Source of the DNA: Campylobacterota bacterium
Lineage (GTDB): Bacteria > Campylobacterota > Campylobacteria > Campylobacterales > Sulfurovaceae
DNA length: 5,751 nt
Reading direction: 5' to 3'
Assembly: GCA_015488875.1 (NCBI GenBank)
Contig: WFMX01000114.1
Span: 1 to 5,751, forward strand
Under the pieces are notes generated by a model. That model made no database searches, was not told where the DNA came from, and was given only the letters and a program-made list of their open reading frames with translations. The position numbers and the translations under genes were made by a program. The first letter of the stretch is position 1. Each line of letters opens with the position of its first letter. Positions 1-5,579 of this stretch are shown here, piece by piece.

Positions 1-348
1 ATACTTTCAGGCTCAATAGATAAGACCCTAAAGTTATGGAATAGACAAGGGCAGTGTTTGGCTACTTTTGAGGGACATAGTGACTATGTAAATTCTGTAA
101 GCTTTAGCCCTGATGGCAAGACGATACTCTCAGGCTCTTATGATGGGACAATGAGGGTGTGGGATAGACAAAGTGCCAAAGAGATGTCGAGATATGTGCA
201 TCAAGATAAAGAGTGGTATAGCCTAGACTTTGCTAATCAGAGAGCCAAAGGTACGCCTATGTCTTGGAGGCTTACTACCATGAGAGACCAAGATGGTGAG
301 ATTTTTACGATTGATACGCTTAAGGGGTTTGAGGTTTGTGGGTATTAG
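1..348 (+). CDS. WD40-repeat protein, C-terminal part (5' end outside window)
   Basis: The reading frame is open from base 1 and ends at a TAG after 115 codons, so this is the 3' end of a longer gene. Residues 1-14 are the end of one WD40 blade (LSGS-x-DKT-x-KLWN). Residues 21-55 form a complete blade: the GH dipeptide is at 25-26, SFSPDGK at 34-40, LSGSYDGT at 43-50 and the closing WD at 54-55. The two blades are 41 residues (123 bp) apart. Residues 60-115 are a tail with no WD signature that I recognise. WD40 propellers are protein-interaction scaffolds, and in bacteria they often sit at the C-terminus of multidomain (for example STAND NTPase or kinase) proteins; the N-terminal partner is not visible. 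The gene is convergent with the tRNA and operon to its right. An internal TTG at 58 is not a credible start because it lies between two blades of one propeller. Confidence 0.85.
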   Translation: MLSGSIDKTLKLWNRQGQCLATFEGHSDYVNSVSFSPDGKTILSGSYDGTMRVWDRQSAKEMSRYVHQDKEWYSLDFANQRAKGTPMSWRLTTMRDQDGEIFTIDTLKGFEVCGY

Positions 349-438
349 TATATTGTATAATGTCCCCCTGTAATTACCCCTAAAAGTATAGGATTGTATA
401 GAATTATATAGGAGTGTAAAAAAGTAATAAAGTGGCTT

Positions 439-461
439 AAATGCCCTTGTAGTGGGGCTTT
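439..461. terminator. Weak terminator-like hairpin between convergent WD40 gene and tRNA
   Basis: GCCC (443-446) pairs with GGGC (455-458) across an 8-nt loop. Past a bulged T442 the stem extends with AAA (439-441) to TTT (459-461). It lies between convergent transcripts. On the - strand it is followed by AT-rich sequence with a six-T run at about 418-423, and on the + strand by a short interrupted T tract. The stem is only 4 GC pairs, so termination is an inference. The rest of 349-495 holds no gene that I can see. Confidence 0.25.
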
Positions 462-495
462 GTGGGTGTTTATGAGAGTGTAATAAAGTGTTGAA

Positions 496-571
496 TGGTA
501 TCCCCAAGAGGACTCGAACCTCTAGCTAGGCCTTAGGAGGGCCCTGCTTTATCCAGTTAAGCGATGGGGAC
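496..571 (-). tRNA. tRNA-Arg (anticodon CCU)
   Basis: On the - strand the cloverleaf is complete. The acceptor stem GTCCCCA pairs with TGGGGAT (one G·U at 1-72), with discriminator A and an encoded CCA at 498-496. The D stem is GCTT/AAGC. The anticodon stem GGGCC/GGCCT encloses the loop CTCCTAA, giving anticodon CCT (C34 C35 U36) with A37. A 4-nt variable loop follows, and the T arm AGAGG-TTCGAGT-CCTCT is canonical. Total length is 76 nt with CCA. It decodes AGG. U36-A37 makes it an expected substrate for t6A37, the modification that the nearby tsaE product helps to make. It is read in the same direction as the lptB operon, 137 nt downstream of lptB, and probably from its own promoter. Confidence 0.97.
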
Positions 572-584
572 AAAATGAGAGTGA

Positions 585-590
585 AATATA
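585..590 (-). promoter_or_regulatory. Candidate -10 element for tRNA-Arg
   Basis: On the - strand TATATT ends 13 nt before the first base of the tRNA, so transcription would start about 6 nt upstream of it. TTGACC (612-617) is a good -35 hexamer, but the 21-nt spacing is too long for a standard sigma-70 promoter. Campylobacterota housekeeping promoters often depend mainly on the -10 box. Tentative. Confidence 0.3.
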
Positions 591-618
591 CACTACTATA
601 GCTTAATATAAGGTCAAA

Positions 619-648
619 AGATAGATATCAAAACAAAAAATACTATCT
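619..648 (-). terminator. Possible AT-rich terminator after lptB operon
   Basis: AGATAG (619-624) pairs with CTATCT (643-648), extendable by TAT/ATA with one bulge. On the - strand the hairpin is followed by TTTTG. It lies downstream of the lptB stop and upstream of the candidate tRNA promoter, where operon transcription could end. The stem is mostly A-T and weak. Nothing else is visible in 572-708. Confidence 0.22.
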
Positions 649-708
649 AAAGCACTATTTATAGGATTATAGTGACATATTACTATCTATGCACTCCGTA
701 GAGATCCA

Positions 709-1431
709 TCAAAATATAAAATGTTCTCCTAGGTAGTGTTTTCGGACATTTCTATCGTTGGCTATCTCGTCACTCGTGCCTGCTGCGAGCATTTCTCCGT
801 TTCTCATCACATAGGCTCTATCACAGATATTTAGAGTCTCGCGTACATTGTGGTCTGTGATGAGTATGCCCATGTCCAGATCTACTAACTGCTTGATGAT
901 ATTTTGGATATCTATCACCGCTATGGGGTCTATTCCTGCGAAAGGTTCATCTAGTAGTAAAAACTTTGGTTTGCCCACCAATGCTCTAGCTATCTCGACT
1001 CTACGCCTCTCACCACCACTCAGTCGGATGCCTATACGGTTTCTGATAGGCTCTATGTTGAAGACTTCTAAAAGCTTCTCTATGTGTGACTTCATCTCTT
1101 TTTTGGGTATCTTCAAGGCTCCTGCCGCCATGAGGAGGTTCTCTTCTACTGTCAAATCCTTGAAGATGCTAGACTCTTGGGCTAGGTAGCCTATGCCCTC
1201 TTTGGCTCTGGCACTTAGTGGTAGGTGAGTGATGTTTTTGCCATCTATAAAGACTTCGCCATCTGTCGCATCTGTCAAGCCACACACCATATAGAAACAA
1301 GTAGTCTTGCCTGCACCATTGGGACCTAGTAGCCCTACTACCTCTCGGCTTTGCAACTCTATAGATATATCATGGACTATCTGCGTCTTTTTGATGATCT
1401 TTGTTAGGTTCTTGGCTTCTAGTCTATGCAT
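709..1431 (-). CDS. lptB: LPS export ABC transporter ATP-binding protein LptB
   Basis: A 240-residue ABC ATPase, the normal length for LptB, the cytoplasmic motor of the LptB2FG complex. With LptF/LptG it extracts lipopolysaccharide from the inner membrane and pushes it along the LptC-A-D bridge to the cell surface. Visible motifs are Walker A GPNGAGKTT (36-44), Q-loop glutamine in GYLAQESS (Q85), signature LSGGE (137-141) followed by RRRVEIARAL, Walker B LLLDEPFAGID (158-168, catalytic E162) and the H-loop histidine in ITDHNVRETL (H194). The GYLAQE...SIF segment and the FAGIDP after Walker B are typical of LptB rather than of LivF/LivG-type ATPases. The ATG directly abuts the TAA of tsaE (0 nt) and a GAGG lies 5 nt upstream inside tsaE, so translation is probably coupled. 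In Campylobacter jejuni rpoN follows lptB; here a tRNA and a convergent WD40 gene follow instead. Confidence 0.96.
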   Translation of the reverse strand: MHRLEAKNLTKIIKKTQIVHDISIELQSREVVGLLGPNGAGKTTCFYMVCGLTDATDGEVFIDGKNITHLPLSARAKEGIGYLAQESSIFKDLTVEENLLMAAGALKIPKKEMKSHIEKLLEVFNIEPIRNRIGIRLSGGERRRVEIARALVGKPKFLLLDEPFAGIDPIAVIDIQNIIKQLVDLDMGILITDHNVRETLNICDRAYVMRNGEMLAAGTSDEIANDRNVRKHYLGEHFIF

Positions 1432-1845
1432 TTATACCTCTATGGAGTATTTACGACTATCTCCGTCTGGAGTGATAGAGATAGAAGCGGTATTATACCC
1501 AGCATTGACTAAAAAGCTTTTGAGTGATTGGTCAGCCCACTCTATCAGATGCCACCCCGTCCTGTCTAGCTCCTCATGTAGTCCAAGTGCGAAGAACTCA
1601 TCGTTGGTGATACGGTATAGATCATAATGGAACAATCTATCTCCATACACTTGCTGTAGTGAAAATGTAGGAGATGTCACGGAGCTTGTGATCCCTTGTG
1701 ATACAGCTATAGCCGATGATAGTGTGGTCTTGCCTGCTGCCAAATCCCCACTCAGAAATATGATACAATCAGATGATATATGTCTAGTCAAGTAGTCTAC
1801 TACTTTGTCTAATTGACCTAACGATGCTACAAACTCTTCTCTCAT
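1432..1845 (-). CDS. tsaE: tRNA t6A37 biosynthesis ATPase TsaE
   Basis: A 137-residue P-loop protein of the TsaE (YjeE) family. TsaE binds and resets the TsaB-TsaD complex that transfers threonylcarbamoyl to A37 of ANN-decoding tRNAs, in the cytoplasm. Motifs in order are Walker A GDLAAGKTT (33-41), the switch-like VTSPTF (56-61) with its conserved Thr/Ser, HYDLYR (73-78) and HLIEWAD (99-105, with the Walker-B-like glutamate E102). Length matches the family. The start lies 9 nt after the trpD stop with only a weak ribosome-binding site (AGATTGA), which suggests translational coupling to trpD. It runs directly into lptB. tsaE beside lptB is a conserved Campylobacterota arrangement (Cj0668-Cj0669 in C. 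jejuni). Confidence 0.95.
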   Translation of the reverse strand: MREEFVASLGQLDKVVDYLTRHISSDCIIFLSGDLAAGKTTLSSAIAVSQGITSSVTSPTFSLQQVYGDRLFHYDLYRITNDEFFALGLHEELDRTGWHLIEWADQSLKSFLVNAGYNTASISITPDGDSRKYSIEV

Positions 1846-1854
1846 TCAATCTGC

Positions 1855-2832
1855 TTATAGCTTGTTGGATATATCTGATATCTTTTTGAGATGCTCCATC
1901 GCTATACCACTATCTAATGCCGATAGTGTCATCTCTTTCGCCTCTTTGAGATCACGTACTCTTCCATCTGCGAATAGAGCAAAGGAGGCATTGAGTACCA
2001 CTATATCTCTCTTGGCTCCATGCTCTACTCCACTAAATATATCTCTAGTTATGTTGGCATTGTCTGTAGCACTACCACCTAATATCGCCTCTTTGGGTGC
2101 GATCTCAAATCCATACTCTCTAGGATCTATGATGCCTTGTGAGACTATGCCACTCTGCACATATGCGAACTGTGAAGTGGTAGCCAATGATATCTCATCC
2201 ATGCCATCATCGCTACTCACTACATAGGCTCTATCTACATTGAGTTCTAGTAGAGCATTTGCCATCCTCTCTATATACTCAGGAGCAAATACACCTAGTA
2301 GATACTTTCTAGCACCTGCTGGATTGGTCAATGGACCTAGTATATTGAATATAGTTCTATGGTCTATGGATTTGCGTATAGGCATGATGTGCTTCATCGC
2401 TGGGTGGTGATTGATAGCAAATATAAAACAAAACCCTACCTCTTCTAGCATTTTCACCTGCTTTTCTGGTGAGAGATTGAGATCTATATCTAGTGCTTCT
2501 AATAGATCAGCAGAGCCTGAATTGCTAGTGATGCTTCTACTTCCATGTTTTGCCACTACTGAACCTAATGAGGATAGTAGCAGAGATACTGTGGTGGAGA
2601 TATTGAAGCTACCGCTCTTGTCTCCGCCTGTACCTACTATGTCTATAGCTCTATCTCGAAGCTCTTTGGAGATAGGTAGTTTGATAGAGTGACTCCTCAT
2701 GATGGAGGCAGCCGTAGCTATGTCACTAGCACTCTCACCTCTATCGTAAAGCTCTATCAAAAATGATCTAGCTTCATCTATTGACATTTTGTTATCAAAC
2801 AGTCTTTCAAATCTCTCTTTGTTATCACTCAT
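1855..2832 (-). CDS. trpD: Anthranilate phosphoribosyltransferase TrpD
   Basis: The product (325 aa) transfers the phosphoribosyl group of PRPP to anthranilate, the second step from chorismate to tryptophan. PRPP-binding GTGGD is at 67-71 and NIST at 77-80. KHGSRS (95-100) and SGSAD (105-109) are the anthranilate/PRPP loops. INHHPAM is at 140-146 and HRTIFNILGPLTNP at 158-171. DGMDE (209-213) supplies the Mg-binding D212-E213. These separate it from the TrpD2/YbiB paralogues. Small departures from the consensus are Ser for Asn in KHG(N)RS and Asn for Lys in the S-x-SGSAD loop. Of two in-frame ATGs I chose 2832: GGAGAG at 2842-2837 sits just upstream of it, while the upstream ATG at 2844 overlaps that site and would add only MESS. 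No other trp gene is in view. The start lies 1 nt after the S4-gene stop (TAG-T-ATG). Confidence 0.95.
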   Translation of the reverse strand: MSDNKERFERLFDNKMSIDEARSFLIELYDRGESASDIATAASIMRSHSIKLPISKELRDRAIDIVGTGGDKSGSFNISTTVSLLLSSLGSVVAKHGSRSITSNSGSADLLEALDIDLNLSPEKQVKMLEEVGFCFIFAINHHPAMKHIMPIRKSIDHRTIFNILGPLTNPAGARKYLLGVFAPEYIERMANALLELNVDRAYVVSSDDGMDEISLATTSQFAYVQSGIVSQGIIDPREYGFEIAPKEAILGGSATDNANITRDIFSGVEHGAKRDIVVLNASFALFADGRVRDLKEAKEMTLSALDSGIAMEHLKKISDISNKL

Positions 2833-2833
2833 A

Positions 2834-3088
2834 CTACTCTCCATTTATCTCTTTGACATATTTATCTTTTTGGCTCTTTGGTATGGTTTTAGTAGTTGGT
2901 ATATCTAATACCTCGTAGAGTTTGGCACCTTTGAGATACTCTATAGTTATCTTGTCGCCTATCGCTACATTTTTGGAAGCTTTAGCCTTCAATCCGTTGA
3001 CATACACAACACCACTTTTTACCATATCTGACGCTATAGTACGCCTCTTTATGACATTGACAGAACTCAACCACTTGTCTACACGCAT
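2834..3088 (-). CDS. Small S4-domain RNA-binding protein, RqcP/Hsp15-like
   Basis: An 84-residue protein made almost entirely of one S4 domain (about 1-61). It opens with MRVDKWL, followed by IKRRTIA (13-19), VVYVNGLKAKAS (27-38) and VAIGDKITIEY (41-51), then a short charged tail. S4 domains bind structured RNA, mostly rRNA. The N-terminal pattern MR-x-DK...IKRRT-x-A with R16 matches, without gaps, my recollection of Bacillus RqcP (YabO), which binds stalled 50S subunits and supports RqcH-driven alanine tailing. E. coli Hsp15, the other relative, lacks the KRRT spacing as I remember it. RqcP-like activity is therefore an inference. The ATG at 3088 has AGGAG at 3100-3096. It is the first gene of the operon and nearly touches trpD. 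Confidence 0.85.
   Translation of the reverse strand: MRVDKWLSSVNVIKRRTIASDMVKSGVVYVNGLKAKASKNVAIGDKITIEYLKGAKLYEVLDIPTTKTIPKSQKDKYVKEINGE
2837..2842 (-). promoter_or_regulatory. Shine-Dalgarno site that decides the trpD start
   Basis: GGAGAG on the - strand, overlapping the last codons of the S4 gene. GGAG ends 6 nt before the ATG at 2832, which favours that start. The alternative ATG at 2844 shares its G with this motif and has only a weak AAAGAG upstream. Confidence 0.6.
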
Positions 3089-3095
3089 GAAATAA

Positions 3096-3100
3096 CTCCT
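3096..3100 (-). promoter_or_regulatory. Shine-Dalgarno site of the S4-domain gene
   Basis: AGGAG on the - strand, 7 nt before the ATG at 3088. It is the strongest ribosome-binding site of the four-gene operon and confirms the start of its first gene. Confidence 0.6.
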
Positions 3101-3114
3101 ATAGATAAAATCAA

Positions 3115-3125
3115 AGTATATTATC
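3115..3125 (-). promoter_or_regulatory. Candidate operon promoter (-10 region) upstream of the S4 gene
   Basis: On the - strand the segment GATAATATACT contains two overlapping near-consensus -10 hexamers, GATAAT (3125-3120) and TATACT (3120-3115). It would place the transcript start about 20 nt before the S4-gene ATG, leaving room for the AGGAG site. No clear -35 hexamer lies at the right distance. The gap to the preceding gene (58 bp) is the only intergenic space large enough for a promoter of S4-trpD-tsaE-lptB. Confidence 0.4.
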
Positions 3126-3146
3126 CTATTTGCGATTAAATCTGAA

Positions 3147-3776
3147 TTATAACTTCTCTATCTCATCATAAAACAAAATGGCTATCTCTAGTAGATCGCT
3201 ATAGTCTTGGCTGGTTGTAGATAACTTATATAGAGTTATGTCCAATCTGGGCTTCTCTACCCACTCGCTACCATCAAAAAACTTGACTATCGCGAAAGAT
3301 ACTTTCATGCCATGTTCAGAGTTGAGACTCATTATACTTTTTTTGATATCTTTGGTCAGTAGCCTCTTTATAAACTTCTCATCTTTGCCTTGGATAAAAA
3401 ACTGTTTATCAAATAGAGTATCATCTATATTGATATCTTTAAATCCAAGTGCTTTTTGAATGATACTCTCTGTAGACAAACTACTAATTTGGAAAAAGAT
3501 ATTATCAGAAGAGTGGCTAGTGTGAAATTGTGCAAATGTTTGTGGTGGTCTACCACCATTTCCTGTACTGCCACTAGTCATAGCAGATAGCATTATATCA
3601 GTATCTCTGTAAGGTACAATCAGCTGAGAGTAGTACCCAAAAACTCTCTTGATATCTCCACCTCTCTCTGTGACAATGTCTTTGAATATCTTGTCTATTT
3701 CGACTTTTTCTTTCTGATTTATCTTGTAGCTGATAAGCACTATGACTATAACCACAAAACCAAATATATAGAACAT
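3147..3776 (-). CDS. Membrane-anchored protein of unknown function
   Basis: I do not recognise this 209-residue protein. Residues 2-17 (FYIFGFVVIVIVLISY) form a single hydrophobic segment followed by a positive stretch (K18-K24), so it is probably a bitopic inner-membrane protein. Next come a charged helix, possibly coiled-coil (21-48), a flexible Ser/Gly/Thr/Pro-rich linker (about 65-80) and an alpha/beta domain (90-209). That domain holds FDKQFFIQGKDEKFIKRLL (122-140), a pattern seen in uncharacterised membrane-anchored bacterial proteins. There are no cysteines, no lipobox and no catalytic motif. I chose the ATG at 3776 because AAGGAG (3786-3781) sits 4 nt before it and the hydrophobic segment starts there; a longer frame to 3860 would put 28 unsupported residues ahead of it. 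The stop lies 58 bp before the S4 gene, in the same direction. Confidence 0.8.
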   Translation of the reverse strand: MFYIFGFVVIVIVLISYKINQKEKVEIDKIFKDIVTERGGDIKRVFGYYSQLIVPYRDTDIMLSAMTSGSTGNGGRPPQTFAQFHTSHSSDNIFFQISSLSTESIIQKALGFKDINIDDTLFDKQFFIQGKDEKFIKRLLTKDIKKSIMSLNSEHGMKVSFAIVKFFDGSEWVEKPRLDITLYKLSTTSQDYSDLLEIAILFYDEIEKL

Positions 3777-3780
3777 ATCA

Positions 3781-3786
3781 CTCCTT
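3781..3786 (-). promoter_or_regulatory. Shine-Dalgarno site that decides the start of the membrane protein gene
   Basis: AAGGAG on the - strand, 4 nt before the ATG at 3776. It supports the 209-residue form over the 237-residue reading that begins at 3860. Confidence 0.6.
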
Positions 3787-3927
3787 TTTCTCAAATAATT
3801 CAATATAATCATGAAATTAGTGCAAACTGTGGTCTTTGCAAAGAATTTGAGTTCGACCAAGAGGCTAAACGATGATTACTTATAAATGCCCACGATACAG
3901 TAAGTTATACTAGTTTTATCATTTTTA

Positions 3928-3968
3928 TTGCATATTTTGGGTTTATATATTATATCATACAATATAAT
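3928..3968 (+). promoter_or_regulatory. Candidate promoter of the 5'-nucleotidase gene
   Basis: TTGCAT (3928-3933) and TATATC (3951-3956) are separated by 17 nt and would start a transcript near 3963, 22 nt before the ATG. A perfect TATAAT lies at 3963-3968, but a start from it would fall on the ribosome-binding site, so it is less likely unless the leader is very short. The stretch is strongly T/A-rich, as usual for Campylobacterota promoters. The divergent region 3777-3984 must also hold the promoter of the membrane-protein gene, which I cannot place. Confidence 0.4.
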
Positions 3969-3974
3969 TATACT

Positions 3975-3979
3975 AGGAG
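3975..3979 (+). promoter_or_regulatory. Shine-Dalgarno site that decides the 5'-nucleotidase start
   Basis: AGGAG ends 5 nt before the ATG at 3985. That ATG opens directly into a signal peptide (MKKSIIYY...), while the longer frame from the TTG at 3928 would bury it behind 19 hydrophobic residues. Confidence 0.65.
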
Positions 3980-3984
3980 CAGTT

Positions 3985-5562
3985 ATGAAAAAATCTATAA
4001 TATACTACACTTTAGTCGCACTACTTTTGTCCAGCTATCTAAATGCAGAGGTTAAAAAAGTTATAACCATAGCAGGCACAGCGGACCTACAGGGGATGAT
4101 GGAGGCTACGGATGGAAGCTTCGACTTAAATTTCGATGGCAAAAAAGAGAGTATGACACTAGGTGGGATAGATAGGATAGCGACCATCCTAGGGGAGATA
4201 AAAAAGGAGAATCCTAACACAATCACAGTCACCACAGGTGATGACTTGATGAATCGCTTTTTTCATACATATAAAGGTAAAGCCATAATGTCTCTCATCT
4301 CCGATGCAGGGTATGAGATATCTGTTTTTGGAAATCATGAATTTGATAAAGGCAGTGAAGTCTTAGCGGAGGCATTGGATGGTAGTCAATTTGAGACACT
4401 ATGTAGTGACCTAAATGTGAGCAACTCAAAACTGAACGGCAAATGCAAGCCATACACCATCAGAGAGTTAGATGGGGTAAGGGTAGGTCTCTTCTCTCTA
4501 ATGACTGAAAACTTCCCTATAGTCACAGCAGAAAAGAGCGTCACCATGATATCTGACAATCTAACGATTGCCAAAAAGATGGTAAAACTACTCAAAGATA
4601 ATGGTGCAGATATCATAGTGTTACTATCTCATATAGGGTATAAAGAAGATAGAAAATTGGCAAAGCAGGTGAAAGGGATAGACTTAATCTTTGGTGGTCA
4701 CTCTCACGACTATGTCAAGGAGATGGGACATGTCAATGGCACAGCTATAGTCAATGGTGGCGAAAAGGGTATTCAAGTGGTCAAGGTCGATATACCTTTA
4801 GATGACAATAATAGAGCGATAAGAGAAGAGATCAAGATGGGTAAAATCACAGTAGACAAAGATGTCAAATCTAACAAACTCATCAAAGATAGAGTATCGG
4901 AGTATGTTAGTAAATTTCCAAAATCTATAGTGCTTGGAGAGACGAAGTCTGATTGGGATATGCGATCCTCGACTATACGCAAGAACGAATCAAATGTAGC
5001 AGATATGATCAACGATATGATGAGAGATAAGTTTGATGTAGATATAGTCCTCAACAATGGTGGAGCATTTAGAGGGGGCAAGATATACAAGGCAGGAAGA
5101 GTAACAGATAGAATGCTCAAAGAGATAGATGAGTTCCGACAATACGCTTATATACTAAAGCTAGAGGGAAAGTATCTCAAAAATATAGTTGAGTGGAGTG
5201 CTGCCAACTATGGCGAGGGTGGATTTCTACAAGTGTCAGGTATCAGATATAGAGTTACACTATCTAAACAACAACAGATAATGAGTGGTGAAGAGATAGT
5301 AAGGGTGGGTAATAGAGTGGATCACATAGAGGTCTTTGTAGATAAAAAATGGCAACCTATAGATGATGACAGAGTCTACACTATAGCAAGCAACTCATTT
5401 ATGGTCAAGAAAGGTGGAGATGGCTACTTTTGGCTCAAGAAATATGGGAAAGATTTACAAAATACATATGCCTCTTTTTATTCAATCATGGCAGATTTTC
5501 TATATGAAAAAAAGGTGATAACACCCAAAGATGGAGATGGCAGAATTGAGATAATACACTAG
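3985..5562 (+). CDS. Secreted bifunctional metallophosphatase / 5'-nucleotidase family protein
   Basis: A 525-residue protein with the two-domain layout and length of UshA/CpdB-type enzymes, which hydrolyse nucleotides or related phosphoesters in the periplasm. Residues 1-21 are a signal peptide (MKK, a hydrophobic core, probable cleavage after LNA); with no lipobox cysteine it should be soluble. The metallophosphoesterase domain (about 25-270) shows DLQ (34-36), GDD (85-87), GNHEFD (116-121), LLSHIG (213-218) and GGHSH (237-241). The C-terminal nucleotide-binding domain (about 315-505) shows NNGGAFRGG (357-365), GGFLQVSGIRY (412-422) and GGDGY (477-481), with aromatic residues F414 and Y481 placed to stack on a base. 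The first metal motif is D-x-Q where the family has D-x-H; all other ligand positions look intact. The exact substrate cannot be read from sequence. Transcribed alone, divergently from the membrane-protein gene. Confidence 0.92.
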   Translation: MKKSIIYYTLVALLLSSYLNAEVKKVITIAGTADLQGMMEATDGSFDLNFDGKKESMTLGGIDRIATILGEIKKENPNTITVTTGDDLMNRFFHTYKGKAIMSLISDAGYEISVFGNHEFDKGSEVLAEALDGSQFETLCSDLNVSNSKLNGKCKPYTIRELDGVRVGLFSLMTENFPIVTAEKSVTMISDNLTIAKKMVKLLKDNGADIIVLLSHIGYKEDRKLAKQVKGIDLIFGGHSHDYVKEMGHVNGTAIVNGGEKGIQVVKVDIPLDDNNRAIREEIKMGKITVDKDVKSNKLIKDRVSEYVSKFPKSIVLGETKSDWDMRSSTIRKNESNVADMINDMMRDKFDVDIVLNNGGAFRGGKIYKAGRVTDRMLKEIDEFRQYAYILKLEGKYLKNIVEWSAANYGEGGFLQVSGIRYRVTLSKQQQIMSGEEIVRVGNRVDHIEVFVDKKWQPIDDDRVYTIASNSFMVKKGGDGYFWLKKYGKDLQNTYASFYSIMADFLYEKKVITPKDGDGRIEIIH

Positions 5563-5565
5563 AAA

Positions 5566-5577
5566 AACGATCACTAT
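5566..5577 (+). repeat. 12-bp direct repeat, left copy
   Basis: AACGATCACTAT, 3 nt after the nucleotidase stop codon. It is identical to 5735-5746 and the pair frames the hairpin-rich segment. It could be a target-site duplication, an element-end motif or part of a tandem unit. No terminal inverted repeat lies just inside the two copies. Confidence 0.7.
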
Positions 5578-5579
5578 GC

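Noticed and set aside
356..361. Perfect TATAAT on the + strand after the WD40 gene
   Set aside because: No gene follows on that strand before the convergent tRNA and no -35 is at the right spacing; probably chance in AT-rich DNA.
223..507. 94-codon open frame on the - strand across the WD40 gene end and into the tRNA
   Set aside because: It overlaps the tRNA 3' end and the WD40 coding strand and has no clear start signal.
848..1627. Open frames on the + strand opposite lptB and tsaE (848-1189, 1307-1627)
   Set aside because: They are antisense shadows of genes with full motif sets; no ribosome-binding sites and no recognisable protein features.
1862..2692. Open frames on the + strand opposite trpD
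   Set aside because: Low-complexity Ser/Leu-rich translations, as expected opposite a real gene; trpD has all its catalytic motifs on the other strand.
3777..3860. 28-codon upstream extension of the membrane-protein gene
   Set aside because: AAGGAG directly precedes the internal ATG at 3776 and the hydrophobic anchor begins there.
3868..3901. Partial resemblance to the downstream element (AACGAT..., and ACTGTATCG on the - strand)
   Set aside because: The two matches are short and in opposite relative orientations, so they do not describe a second copy.
3928..3984. 19-codon upstream extension of the nucleotidase gene
   Set aside because: It starts at TTG within the promoter-like region; the ATG at 3985 has AGGAG and a proper signal peptide.
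4035..5120. Open frames on the - strand opposite the nucleotidase gene
   Set aside because: Shadow frames with biased composition; the + strand encodes a complete secreted enzyme.
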